Shown here: positions 36,450 to 45,388 of the stretch, in pieces
Layout: each line of letters starts with the position of its first letter
Numbering within the stretch: the first letter of the stretch is position 1
Assembly (NCBI RefSeq): GCF_004519315.1
Contig: NZ_SOZE01000006.1
Span: 186,001-250,000 of the forward strand
Length of the DNA: 64,000 bases
DNA from: Mucilaginibacter psychrotolerans
GTDB taxonomy: Bacteria > Bacteroidota > Bacteroidia > Sphingobacteriales > Sphingobacteriaceae
Direction: 5' to 3'
The notes under the pieces: generated by a model
Told to the model about the DNA's origin: nothing
The model's database searches: none
The model's input: the letters and a program-made list of their open reading frames with translations, nothing else
Position numbers and translations under genes: made by a program

Positions 36450-36737
36450 ATGAAAACATTAGCCGAATTTAAAACATCGTTGAATTCAGACCGCCCAGCC
36501 GACGGCCTATCTGTGCTATTAAAAAGCCTATGGTATGATGGTAAAGGCGATTGGCACCAGGCCCATGCCCAGGTAGACCATCTGAACGATAAGGCATCAG
36601 CATGGGTACATGCCTACCTGCACCGTAAAGAAGGCGACATTTGGAATGCCGATTACTGGTACAGCAAAGCAGGCAAGGTACGGCCGAACGTTTCTTTAGC
36701 AGAAGAGTGGGAAGCTTTGGTGGTGCATTTCCTTTAA
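36450..36737 (+). CDS. Small hypothetical protein, 95 residues
   Basis: A cytoplasmic protein without signal or membrane segment, rich in Trp (MKTLAEFKTSL start; SLWYDGKGDWHQAHAQVDHL, WNADYWYSKAGK, SLAEEWEALVVHF). The ATG at 36450 is preferred to one at 36414 that lies at the end of a terminator-proximal stretch. The helical pattern with HAxL and AxxWVHAYLHR resembles a TPR-like helical protein. I recognise no function. It is convergent with the metallophosphoesterase gene, with 82 bases between them. Confidence 0.7.
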   Translation: MKTLAEFKTSLNSDRPADGLSVLLKSLWYDGKGDWHQAHAQVDHLNDKASAWVHAYLHRKEGDIWNADYWYSKAGKVRPNVSLAEEWEALVVHFL

Positions 36738-36819
36738 TTGAAGAGCAGCCACGCTGCCTGGGCGAGCCAATGCAAAAACCCCACAGGTTCCGCAGCGCAC
36801 CCATACTTTTCTGAAAAAC

Positions 36820-37722
36820 CTAATAATTGATATACTGCTCCGAAAAACGCCCGTCGGCAAACAGTTCGATCAGGCCATAACCGGGCGCGGTTTCGCGGCG
36901 GTTGCCTTCCCACCAGGCTCCGCTTACAGCGCCATTGCAAATGAAGGTGATATTATCGTAAACAAGTTTCTCGCGCAAGTGGATGTGCCCGCTGAGGCAT
37001 AATTTAACGTTGGGATGTTTGTAGAACAGGCTGATGATTTTTGCTGCATCGGTATGCATGTCGCCCCCCAGCATTACCCATTTATTAACGATAGTTTCGT
37101 CGATAAGGTTAGTTGCCGTAAGGACGGGGATATGCGACATTACCAATACGGGCATATCCGCGCTGGTGGCATTAAGCTCATTCTCGAGCCAGGCGAACTG
37201 TTCATCGCCCAGTTTGCCTATATACCAGGTGTTATCCACGTCCAAATGCACGCTATCCATGATAATGAACTTCCAGCCGTTTTTAACGAAGCTATAATAA
37301 GGCTTGTGCAAGCCTATTTTATCCAAGGCGTACGCCTTGCCGTAAATTGCCTGGCCTTTATTATCCTCGCTCCACCAGATATCATGGTTGCCCAGGCAGT
37401 AATGCATAGGCATGCTGCATTCGGCTTTGAGTACATCATGCCAAAGCTGCCATTGCTTGCTAATGGTTGCAAGGTTTTCTTTATTCATATCGAACACGAT
37501 ATCGCCACCGTTCAATATCAAATCTACCCCGGGAGATTGTTGCTGCACGTGATGAAGGCAACGGGCAAACCTCTCGGGCGCATCAAACTCGCCTTTCAGG
37601 TGCACATCGGTTAAATGCGCAATACGTAGAACAGGCTTATCTTGCTTAGCGATTCCGAATTGCGATAGAGACGGCACCAATAGCAAGCCGCCTAAATTTT
37701 TGAGTGCCGATCTTCTTTGCAT
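36820..37722 (-). CDS. Calcineurin-like metallophosphoesterase, probable Tat substrate
   Basis: A 300-residue protein with all the metal-binding blocks of the calcineurin-like fold: HLTDVHLKG, NGGDIVFD, LGNHDIWW, VMSHIPV, GGDMHTD and SGHIHLRE. The N-terminus MQRRSALKNLGGLLLVPSL has a twin Arg followed by a short hydrophobic stretch, fitting Tat export. It should act on a phosphomonoester or phosphodiester in the periplasm; the substrate is unknown. It is transcribed alone. Confidence 0.85.
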   Translation of the reverse strand: MQRRSALKNLGGLLLVPSLSQFGIAKQDKPVLRIAHLTDVHLKGEFDAPERFARCLHHVQQQSPGVDLILNGGDIVFDMNKENLATISKQWQLWHDVLKAECSMPMHYCLGNHDIWWSEDNKGQAIYGKAYALDKIGLHKPYYSFVKNGWKFIIMDSVHLDVDNTWYIGKLGDEQFAWLENELNATSADMPVLVMSHIPVLTATNLIDETIVNKWVMLGGDMHTDAAKIISLFYKHPNVKLCLSGHIHLREKLVYDNITFICNGAVSGAWWEGNRRETAPGYGLIELFADGRFSEQYINY

Positions 37723-37910
37723 ACAGGCTGCAAATTTGCAGCCCTGATTTATACTGAGCTTTAAGAAGGGGTTAAGGAATTGATGGGACGGGCAAGTTCT
37801 TTTTAAAAATCAGGGTAGCGTAATCCAGGGTGCTGGATTATGTCCTTCCAATCTCCGTTAATCTTTATAACTTAACCATTCAATACGTTTAAGCTCACCA
37901 ATCCCTTCAC

Positions 37911-38411
37911 TTGCAGCCCTATACTCTACATATAACCCTTTACGATACCGCCTTCTTTGGGTTGCTATCCATCGGCTGTACGCTTGCGTTTCTGTTATGG
38001 CTTGCCAGTAAAGCCAACCGCGCCGCAAACCGTTTTTTGGCTGCCGCACTCGTTGTCTCTGCATTGTGGTTAACAAGGCTATTGGGAACAGACATCGGGC
38101 TGGCCAGCCACTCTCCTGTTTGGAGCCGCCTACCCCTACAATTTTCGCTGGCGCTTGGGCCACTTCTCTATTTTTATGTATTGACGACTATCCGGCCGGG
38201 CTACCAATTCCGGCGGATGGATTTGCTGCATTTTAGTCCCTTGTTATTGGAGCTATGCGCACAGGTTTTACCGTTTGCAGAGAGCTTAAAAACAGCAACG
38301 TTTATCCTTAATATTTTGGCATTCGTTTCCGTTTTTTGGTATCTATATTTATGCCGAAACACTATAGATAATTTCTATACACAAAAAACACTCGGCAACG
38401 GCGCCCACTAA
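37911..38411 (+). pseudogene. Truncated membrane sensor: N-terminal part of an AraC-type membrane regulator
   Basis: About 166 residues with five or so hydrophobic segments (AFFGLLSIGCTLAFLLWLAS, NRFLAAALVVSALWL, FSLALGPLLYFYVL, TATFILNILAFVSVFWYLYL). The sequence resembles the membrane input half of a common Bacteroidota AraC regulator (HITLYDxAFxG..., RAANRFL, LGPLxYFYV), which normally continues to 350-400 residues with further helices and a cytoplasmic HTH. Here it ends soon after NFYTQKTLGNGAH and no HTH is found downstream in any plus-strand frame. The only in-frame start is a TTG at 37911. It is probably a decayed gene; a stand-alone membrane protein is possible. Confidence 0.55.
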
Positions 38412-38523
38412 ACTGCCTGTACAATTGCCTGTATTACTTAATACGCTAACCTGATAAACTGACGTTCCGCAAACCATGCCCAACCTATAAATCGTTATTT
38501 TTGCAGCCGTAAATTATTAAACA

Positions 38524-39288
38524 ATGTCGATAACTACCGAAGACGAAAAAGTTGGCATGCAGCAAGCCAGCGATGCCGTAGCCATTACGCTACGCAAGAT
38601 GCGCGAATACGCCAAACCGGGTATATCCACCAAAGAACTTGACGATTACGGCGGCGAATTGCTGGCGCAGATGGGTGCAAATTCGGCCCCTAAGTTAACT
38701 TATGGTTTCCCCGGCTATACCTGCATCTGCGTTAACGAGGAAGCCGCGCACGGTATGCCTTCGGTAGATAAAATACTGCAGGAAGGCGACCTGGTCAATA
38801 TCGACGTATCGGCAGAGCTGAACGGCTACTGGGCCGATAATGGCGGCTCGTTCGTACTGGGCGAAGATATCCATGGCCATGGCAAATTGGTACAGGCCTC
38901 TAAAGACATCTTAAAAAAAGCTATCGACAATATTAAAGGCGGCGTAAGGATTTCAGAGATTGGCCGTTTGATTGAAACTGAAGCCAAAAAAGCCGGCTAT
39001 ACCGTTATCAAAAACCTGACCGGCCACGGCGTTGGCCGCAGCCTGCACGAAGAACCACACGAAATTGCCAACTATTGCGATAAGTACAACACTACCCGTT
39101 TTCGCAAGAATTCGGTAGTGGCGATAGAGACATTCATCTCCACCAAATCAACCATTGCCGAAAAACAGGCTGATGGCTGGACCCTATGCGGCAACAAAGG
39201 GGGCTTTGTAGCCCAGCACGAGCATACCATTTTGGTAACCGGTGGCCAGCCTGTAATATTTACCGCGCAGAACGGAATTTGGGATTGA
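38524..39288 (+). CDS. map: Type I methionine aminopeptidase
   Basis: A 254-residue cytoplasmic metalloprotease that removes the initiator Met from new proteins. The pita-bread fold ligands can be placed: Asp in NIDVSAEL, Asp in WADNGGSF, His in TGHGVGRSLHEEP, Glu in VAIETFIST and Glu in QHEHTILV; the substrate His is in AAHGMPS. The usual GIP/TIEP wording is altered (HGMPS, AIETF), so this is a divergent type I enzyme, possibly a second copy beside the one in the ribosomal-protein cluster. It is single-gene, with a terminator hairpin downstream. Confidence 0.85.
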   Translation: MSITTEDEKVGMQQASDAVAITLRKMREYAKPGISTKELDDYGGELLAQMGANSAPKLTYGFPGYTCICVNEEAAHGMPSVDKILQEGDLVNIDVSAELNGYWADNGGSFVLGEDIHGHGKLVQASKDILKKAIDNIKGGVRISEIGRLIETEAKKAGYTVIKNLTGHGVGRSLHEEPHEIANYCDKYNTTRFRKNSVVAIETFISTKSTIAEKQADGWTLCGNKGGFVAQHEHTILVTGGQPVIFTAQNGIWD

Positions 39289-39306
39289 TTTTAAAATAAT
39301 CCGCGC

Positions 39307-39352
39307 AAAGTAAAAGCCGCCTTGAATATCAGGGCGGCTTTTACTTTGTTGA
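39307..39352. terminator. Bidirectional hairpin terminator after map
   Basis: A 15-bp stem (AAAGTAAAAGCCGCC with GGCGGCTTTTACTTT; loop of 11) lies 18 bases after the map stop codon. The T-rich ends on both sides suit termination in either direction. Confidence 0.8.
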
Positions 39353-39415
39353 CGTTTTTTGGATTGGGTTTCAGTAATGGGTTACTTAACGAAGGAAATC
39401 GTTTTAGGTTTTGCG

Positions 39416-39519
39416 TTCCCCTCTCGAGAGGGGGCGGGCTGACTTGTGTGGTGGCAGGGGTGTGTTCGCCACCATGTGATAGACGCCAACACACCCCTCC
39501 CCCCTCTCAAGAGGGGAAT
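39416..39519. repeat. Palindromic intergenic repeat (REP/MITE-like)
   Basis: About 104 bases with nested inverted repeats. The outer arms carry CCCCTCTCGAGAGGGG on the left and CCCCTCTCAAGAGGGG on the right. The inner arms GGGGTGTGTT and AACACACCCC flank about 20 bases. It is GC-rich compared with its surroundings and lies between map and the DUF4965 gene. No second copy was seen in this window. Confidence 0.6.
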
Positions 39520-39564
39520 CGCACAAGCCCTTTGTCCGGGTATTGTTTAAAATGCTTTCCCTGA

Positions 39565-42030
39565 TTACTTCCCGTTCAATTGATCTAATAAAAGCTTCAT
39601 ATAAAAACCACCAACAACACTGCGGGCTTTGAAGTTATCGCGGATGCCGGTGTTGGAGTCGTAAAAATCGTTCAGCGGAACGCGCGATTCGGTTTCTATG
39701 GCGTGCCTGTACACTGGTTTTACCAGGGCCTCAAACGCCGCGCGGGTTGGGGCGAACGTGGCCGTCCACAATATCCAATCGTTTTTGGTGTAGGCTTTGC
39801 GGCTATCCAGCGGTATGCCGAATTTGTTTTGTTTGGTTAAATAGTACTTTGTTTCGGTATCGTACACCCGCTGCGGGAAAAGCTTCAGGTTCAAAACCTT
39901 ATCCCAAACCAGGTTATACTTCTGGCTCCAGGTGTCTTTGTTATCGAAGGTGAGCGCATAGTGGTCGCCGGCATCTGCCATCTTTATCCATTTGGGCACC
40001 ATACTTTCGGCAATTGCCCGGTATTTTTTTGCAGTATCAACATAACCCAAAGTTTGCGCCATTTGAGCATAGCAGGCAATACCTACTATCGCTTTCACCG
40101 AAAGATTGGCGTTACGGGCCAGGTGGCCGGCAAAGTCATCGGTACATAATTGTGTTTTAGGGTCCAGGCCTTCCCTCACTAAATAATCCACCCAGGTGCT
40201 CAGGGTTTTCCAGTGCAGCTTTGCAAATTGGGCATTGCCTTGGGCTTTGGCTATAGCCGCTGTCAGGATAATCATATTGCCCGATTCTTCTACCGGCATA
40301 GGCTCGCCGTAGGTTTGGCCGTTGGCCAGCGGGTAAGTTCCCAGATCATGCGCGGCCCAAGGGTGCGGGTATTTGCCGCTCTCGCTAAAATAGAAGATAC
40401 CATTCAGCATGCCTTGCAGCAGTTTGGGGTTGTATAGGAGGTATAGCGGGGCCGATGGGTAGGTAACATCCACTGTATTGATAAAGCCACCGCTGTTGTT
40501 CTCTTTAGATAGCCACAGTATTTCGCCCTTGGGGCTTTTTACCAATGTATGCGCCGCTATGCTCTGGCGATAAGCCAATACGCACAGGTGGGCATATTCC
40601 TTGCCGCCCGACTTTAGTGCCGCTGTATACACTTCCTTATTGAACGCCGCGCATTGCAGCATTACTTTTTTGTATTCGTTGTACGCGCTGGTTAGCTGGC
40701 CATCCATGGTGGCCTTACCAGATGAATTCCACCAGGGGCGCAGGTTGTTTTTAAAGTACTGTATCGAATATATCTCATCGTAACCCAGCTCCACAAAACG
40801 CTCCACCGCCGTTTTACCAACCGCGCCGAATGGGATAACTGTATTCAAGGATAATGATCTACCAGTGGATGCGGTCGATGCTACAACGCCGTTCCTGAAA
40901 GCATCTACAGCGTTGCTGCCAGGGGTAATAAATTGTACCGCGCCTCCAGCTTTAGGTGCCGCAACGTAAAAGTAGCCCCAATCTATTCGCATATCGTCTG
41001 CACCTTTCCCCAGTATGGCTTGCTCTACCGTACCCACTTTAAGTACCGACAAAGCTGCCGTAGCATATTTTTTAGCCGATACCTGCTGCGAGGGACGGAA
41101 CACCGCAATATCCGACGATGCACCCAGGAACACTTTCACCTGGTGGGTTTTGCCATCGTTTGCGGCTACGCTGTAGGTGATGTAAGATACCGGGCGCGAT
41201 GACAGGTTTAAGTCTCTGATCAGCAATGGCGAGGTAAACGTGAGCTTCAAATCAACTTGGCCACAGGTAAAATTACAAATGGTTTGGGTGGCCGTAACGT
41301 CCACATTCTTTTGGTCGGCTATCTGTACTTTATTGCCTTTTTCCTTAAGCTTATCCGCCAACCCAAAATCAAGGAAACGCCCCCCCGCAGTATTGGCCAA
41401 ATGGATCGCGATGATATTGTCACCAGCCTTCAGGTCATCCTTGCTGATGGCGTAATATTGCAGGGTGCTTGTCCAACCTGTTTTGGTATAAATTTTCTTC
41501 CCGTTAAGGTATAGTTCTATGTTGTCATCGTGGTCTATCTTCAAAAACAGCTCGTTTATACTGGCTACATCGGCAACCGCAAAAGCGCGCCTCACCCAAA
41601 TATTATCCGTTTTCCAAAGCGTTTTTACCGTGCTCGGGTTATCGCCAAGCGGCATAGGAGCGGCTTTCCAATCGCCGGCCGCATAAGCTGCCGAGGTCCA
41701 ATCACCTTGCGGGGCCGTTTCAGTATATTTAACGGTATAGGGCGTTTCGTCTGAAGTACCGAGCACCGGTTGGTACTTTACTTCCTCCTTACCCAAAAAA
41801 CGGTAAATGTTGCCATCTACGTTAATCATCCCCAATAAAGAATGATCCGACCCTGTCCAGTGCGTGGTGGTAGATGCATTTAGCTGGTCGGTATTGCTCC
41901 AGATGCTGAAATTGGGGTTATGCGTAATGAGCGGGTATGAAGGAGCTCTCCTGTCCTGCGCCTGCGTTTGGCCGATAGCTAAGGAAAACGCCAACAAACC
42001 GAGGCATTTTAATTTATTGGATAGATGCAT
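39565..42030 (-). CDS. DUF4964/DUF4965/DUF1793 glutaminase-family protein, secreted
   Basis: An 821-residue secreted protein with a signal peptide (GQTQAQ). The N-terminus (RAPSYPLITHNPNFSIWSNT) is the DUF4964-type lead. An inserted galactose-binding-like sandwich (about 105-240, IWVRRAFAVADV...DNIELYLNGKKI) follows, then the DUF5127/DUF4965 region and a helical (alpha/alpha)6 domain with HLCVLAYRQSIAAHTL, YPLANGQTYGEPMPVEESGN and CTDDFAGHLARNANLSVKAI. Proteins of this make-up are annotated from fungal glutaminase GtaA, but the helical domain resembles glycosidase barrels, so the real substrate is uncertain. Its divergent neighbour is the RpiA-like gene. Confidence 0.82.
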   Translation of the reverse strand: MHLSNKLKCLGLLAFSLAIGQTQAQDRRAPSYPLITHNPNFSIWSNTDQLNASTTTHWTGSDHSLLGMINVDGNIYRFLGKEEVKYQPVLGTSDETPYTVKYTETAPQGDWTSAAYAAGDWKAAPMPLGDNPSTVKTLWKTDNIWVRRAFAVADVASINELFLKIDHDDNIELYLNGKKIYTKTGWTSTLQYYAISKDDLKAGDNIIAIHLANTAGGRFLDFGLADKLKEKGNKVQIADQKNVDVTATQTICNFTCGQVDLKLTFTSPLLIRDLNLSSRPVSYITYSVAANDGKTHQVKVFLGASSDIAVFRPSQQVSAKKYATAALSVLKVGTVEQAILGKGADDMRIDWGYFYVAAPKAGGAVQFITPGSNAVDAFRNGVVASTASTGRSLSLNTVIPFGAVGKTAVERFVELGYDEIYSIQYFKNNLRPWWNSSGKATMDGQLTSAYNEYKKVMLQCAAFNKEVYTAALKSGGKEYAHLCVLAYRQSIAAHTLVKSPKGEILWLSKENNSGGFINTVDVTYPSAPLYLLYNPKLLQGMLNGIFYFSESGKYPHPWAAHDLGTYPLANGQTYGEPMPVEESGNMIILTAAIAKAQGNAQFAKLHWKTLSTWVDYLVREGLDPKTQLCTDDFAGHLARNANLSVKAIVGIACYAQMAQTLGYVDTAKKYRAIAESMVPKWIKMADAGDHYALTFDNKDTWSQKYNLVWDKVLNLKLFPQRVYDTETKYYLTKQNKFGIPLDSRKAYTKNDWILWTATFAPTRAAFEALVKPVYRHAIETESRVPLNDFYDSNTGIRDNFKARSVVGGFYMKLLLDQLNGK

Positions 42031-42242
42031 AGTAAAAAGCGTTTATAATTGAAAGGGTAAAAATAACTCACAGGACTTGCACCGCGCCGCATTTTCGTAT
42101 CAAGTTTTCGACTATTCGTATCAATTGCATCCTGAACGCCATGTAAACTATGCAAAACTTACCATTTAAGGGATGGCATAAATCATGGGCAGTTTTGCCT
42201 TCACTATTTCATTATCCGGCTCCTCCTCCCTATATTGCATGC

Positions 42243-42938
42243 ATGACTGATTATAAACTGGAAGCTGCAAAAGCAGCGGTAGGAAACATAAAACCCGGCC
42301 AAACCGTTGGCCTGGGCGCAGGGGCAACCATTGCGTATCTGGTTGATATGCTGGCAGCCGACAGCGCGCTTGCGGGTTCGCTAACCTTTGCATCCTCTTC
42401 CTTCAAGACTGCTGGTTTGCTGGCCGGGCGTGGCCTCAACTTTAAATCACCTGCGTACCTTAATCACCTTGAAGTTTATTTCGATGGCTGCGACCAGTTT
42501 GATGCACAGCTTAACGCGCTGAAAAGTGGCGGCGGTATCCACGCAACAGAAAAGATACTGGCCTCTATGGCCGACGAGTTCATCTTATTGGGCGACACCT
42601 CAAAATTCAGCGACAAGCTGACCACCAAATATCCGTTGGTGATAGAAGTGCTGCCAGCGGCACTTCAAATCGTGTTGAAAACCCTTAAGGATGAGTTTTC
42701 GCCTACATCTTTAAACCTGCGCATGAGTAGCCAGAAAGACGGCGCGCTTATTTCTGATAACGGCAATTTGCTGGTTGATATTTATTTTAATGAATTACCG
42801 CCCCTGAGCGAACTGAACACGAGGGTTAAGATGATACCTGGGATAGTTGAGCATTCGCTGTTTTACCGTATGGCCTCCAAAGCGCTTATTGCCGGGCCGG
42901 ATGGTATATCCGTCATCATACCCCGACATGCGGAATAA
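42243..42938 (+). CDS. rpiA: Ribose-5-phosphate isomerase A, divergent
   Basis: A 231-residue cytoplasmic enzyme interconverting ribose 5-phosphate and ribulose 5-phosphate. ATG 42243 (MTDYKLEAAKAAV) gives the usual family length; the frame is open 31 codons upstream. GLGAGATIAYLV replaces the usual GTGST loop and YFDGCDQFD replaces DGADE, yet both Asp residues remain. The catalytic Glu and Lys appear kept in LKSGGGIHATEKI, and PLVIEVLP and DGALISDNGNLLVDIYF are family strands. The divergence suggests either a specialised paralogue or a fast-evolving lineage. It is convergent with the phytase gene across a strong hairpin. Confidence 0.85.
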   Translation: MTDYKLEAAKAAVGNIKPGQTVGLGAGATIAYLVDMLAADSALAGSLTFASSSFKTAGLLAGRGLNFKSPAYLNHLEVYFDGCDQFDAQLNALKSGGGIHATEKILASMADEFILLGDTSKFSDKLTTKYPLVIEVLPAALQIVLKTLKDEFSPTSLNLRMSSQKDGALISDNGNLLVDIYFNELPPLSELNTRVKMIPGIVEHSLFYRMASKALIAGPDGISVIIPRHAE

Positions 42939-42943
42939 TTTGT

Positions 42944-42998
42944 AAACCATAATGCGCGTTGCGATCCCTTAAGGGACCGACAACGCGCATTATGGTTT
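42944..42998. terminator. Bidirectional terminator between rpiA and the phytase gene
   Basis: Perfect 18-bp inverted arms (42944-42961 and 42981-42998, outer bases AAACCATAATGC/GCATTATGGTTT) enclose an inner palindrome TCCCTTAAGGGA. It is placed between convergent genes, 6 bases after one stop and 8 before the other. Confidence 0.75.
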
Positions 42999-43005
42999 AG
43001 GTTGT

Positions 43006-44094
43006 TTACTTTACTTTCAGGTCCTTGCCTGCTATATCTTCCCAGCGATAGTAGTGGAAAGTTTTATCGTCGCTCATCACCACGAATAGCCCGTGTTTAA
43101 AGTTCTCGTCCAACGGCACGTTCACCACATCAGAACCATCACTTTGGCTCGCGGCTACATTCACCACTTTAAGCAACTTATGCTCAAAGGGGTTTTGCGT
43201 CGTACCTTCGCGACTAAACACCTGGAAACGGTTAGCACCCTGGTCTGATACCTGGATATAGCCCGTTGAATCTGTGAGTTTATAAATCGATATCCCCTCA
43301 TGGTCGGCAGCGAAACCGCTGGTACCAAATATGGCCAGTTGGGCATCACCCTTCTCCGGGTCGGCGTAGTATTGCCTTACGCCTGTTTGCTCGTCGGAAT
43401 AATAAATATAGCCCAGCTCGTTATCAACTGCTATGGATTCTATCTCTTTTTTGCCGCTATAGATACCGAACTTGCGCACCAGCGTGGCTTTTACATGCCC
43501 GCTGCCGTCGTCGCCGAGCAAGTATTGCCAAAGGTAACCGCCTGTGGTTGGCCCGTTTTTGCGGCCAGCTATGGCATACATGCGGCCATCTTTGGCAGTG
43601 TAAATGGATATCCCCATCAAATCGCGGAATTCGAAGCCTGTTTCGCCTTCGAATATCTCTATGCCGCCGTTATCTACGGGCTGCATATCGGGCAGCGAAA
43701 ATATGCGCAACTTATGCGTCATGCGTTCGCTGGCTATTACAATGTCGGTTGCTTTGCCGTTCAGCATCAGGCCGTAGGCAAGGTCAACATTGTTTGGGCG
43801 TTTCAAACCCCTTACCACTTTGCTCTGCGCTATTTTGCCATGCAAATCGAACACGTATAGTGCGCCGTCTTCGTTTTTATCGGTACCAATCACCAGGCTT
43901 TTGGCCGGGTCGGCGGGGTTTACCCAAATAGCAGGGTCGTCGGTATCATATTTTACGGGCTCAGTTACAAAAAGAGGTTTTACTATTGCAGCATCGCCAT
44001 TTTGCGTGCCTGCTTTCGGTTTCATGGGTTGCCCACACGCTCCGCTGCAAACCAGCAGGAGCGGCAGGACCCTATTTAAAAACTTAACAGTCAT
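43006..44094 (-). CDS. Beta-propeller phytase
   Basis: A 362-residue exported enzyme that removes phosphate from phytate in a calcium-dependent way. A signal sequence ends at a Cys (LLLVCSGAC), suggesting a lipoprotein though the lipobox is imperfect. The six-bladed propeller shows YDTDDPAIWVNPADPAKS, VIGTDKNEDGALYVFDL, RPNNVDLAYG, ESIAVDNELGYIYYSDEQTG and DHEGISIYKL, all typical of this family. It is the last gene after the TonB receptor and beta-helix lipoprotein and is separated from the latter by only 2 bases. The set looks like a phytate-phosphorus scavenging unit. Confidence 0.93.
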   Translation of the reverse strand: MTVKFLNRVLPLLLVCSGACGQPMKPKAGTQNGDAAIVKPLFVTEPVKYDTDDPAIWVNPADPAKSLVIGTDKNEDGALYVFDLHGKIAQSKVVRGLKRPNNVDLAYGLMLNGKATDIVIASERMTHKLRIFSLPDMQPVDNGGIEIFEGETGFEFRDLMGISIYTAKDGRMYAIAGRKNGPTTGGYLWQYLLGDDGSGHVKATLVRKFGIYSGKKEIESIAVDNELGYIYYSDEQTGVRQYYADPEKGDAQLAIFGTSGFAADHEGISIYKLTDSTGYIQVSDQGANRFQVFSREGTTQNPFEHKLLKVVNVAASQSDGSDVVNVPLDENFKHGLFVVMSDDKTFHYYRWEDIAGKDLKVK

Positions 44095-44096
44095 GC

Positions 44097-45359
44097 TTAC
44101 AATTTTGTGCCGTATGCGCCTACGAATACTGCAGGCTGTGGCGATACGTAAGTAATACCGTTAGCCATGGTGATGCCGGCCTTGTGGTGGCGGGTGAAAG
44201 CGGTAGTACCTTTGGTGAGCGCAGGCGAAACACCCTGCAAATGAAAATCCCAGGCAGTGTTAAAATCCGGACTGGTCACCGGGTTATCCAGCGGGAAGTT
44301 CACAAACTTAGGGTCGTTCTCACCGGCTACTGTGCCTTTTACATCGTTGGTTCCGGCTATCACATCGTTCTTCCCAGGCTGGAACTGGTTAACAGTAGTT
44401 TGGTCGAAACCGTAGTACCAGTTATTGCTGTATTTAGAACGCGCATCCTCAGGTTTCTTAGGGTCGCGTTTTACGCCGAAACGGGTATTGGCAAACAGGT
44501 TATTATACAGATCGGCACGCACGGTAGATTCCAACCAGATTGAACCGCCTTTTGCAGTAGGCCTTCTCCAGCCTGTGTTAACCATGGTATTATTGTAGGC
44601 AATGATATAAGCCTGCGGGGTATGGTCGCCTGCGTTAGATAATTTGAGCGCGTTGGTGTTGGTACTGTAAACCAGGTTATAGGCAACATCGGCCAAACAT
44701 CCCGATTTAAAGTTCATGGCCTCGCCGCCGGTAACGCCGGTGGTGTAAAATACATTGTTTGCAAATATAATTTTCCCACCCTCTATGTAGGTGCAGTCTT
44801 CCTGCAGGTTGCGAAAAATGCTGTTTTGCACTACCAGCCTGCCGTTTACGTTAGAAAACCACAAGGCAGGCAGGTTTTCGCCAGCTTTCTGTTTATACAA
44901 ACCCATTTTCACCGAAGTGGAAGCATCAGATGTAGTTGCGCCGCCGTACTCGATGATGGTATGGTCCAGCACCAGTTCCGCACAGGTCTGCGCTGCCAAT
45001 ATACCGCCCCAAAGCTTCCCGAATTTCTTGGCCGGGGTTTTATACAATTCGTTCACCGTGAATTTTACCGGATTATCGGCAGTACCTAAAGAATACAGGT
45101 TGCCTTTCACCACAATTTCGGGTTTGGTAAGCGTATCCATCAAAACGGTTACGCCTTCTTCTATCGTAAGCGATTTCCCTTCGGGGATAATGATGTCGCC
45201 CTTGATCACCTGGGTGCTGCCCCTTTGCCACACACCCGATACCTCGCCAATGGCAGAACCATCCCCCGGCGTTGTATCAACATCTATATTGGCCTTTTCG
45301 CAACTGCTGAACATCAGTGCCGATGCTGCAAATGTTGCTATAATCAGTTTAAATTTCAT
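44097..45359 (-). CDS. Right-handed beta-helix lipoprotein of the phytase operon
   Basis: A 420-residue lipoprotein (lipobox MFSSC). After a short linker the sequence shows repeating short strands typical of a parallel beta-helix: VIKGDIIIPEGKSLTIEEGV, EIVVKGNLYSLG, LVVQNSIFRNL, KIIFANNVFYTTG, IIAYNNTMVNTG and ADLYNNLFANT. No catalytic motif is recognised. Its place between the TonB receptor and the phytase suggests a surface partner that captures the substrate or holds the phytase, by analogy with SusD. This is inference from position. The 29 bases to the receptor gene show they are in one operon. Confidence 0.78.
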   Translation of the reverse strand: MKFKLIIATFAASALMFSSCEKANIDVDTTPGDGSAIGEVSGVWQRGSTQVIKGDIIIPEGKSLTIEEGVTVLMDTLTKPEIVVKGNLYSLGTADNPVKFTVNELYKTPAKKFGKLWGGILAAQTCAELVLDHTIIEYGGATTSDASTSVKMGLYKQKAGENLPALWFSNVNGRLVVQNSIFRNLQEDCTYIEGGKIIFANNVFYTTGVTGGEAMNFKSGCLADVAYNLVYSTNTNALKLSNAGDHTPQAYIIAYNNTMVNTGWRRPTAKGGSIWLESTVRADLYNNLFANTRFGVKRDPKKPEDARSKYSNNWYYGFDQTTVNQFQPGKNDVIAGTNDVKGTVAGENDPKFVNFPLDNPVTSPDFNTAWDFHLQGVSPALTKGTTAFTRHHKAGITMANGITYVSPQPAVFVGAYGTKL

Positions 45360-45388
45360 ATCGATATATTTTTATTTAGATGTAAATG

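Noticed and set aside
37015-37614. A 199-codon plus-strand frame inside the metallophosphoesterase gene
   Set aside because: The minus-strand gene has all metal-binding motifs; the opposite frame has none.
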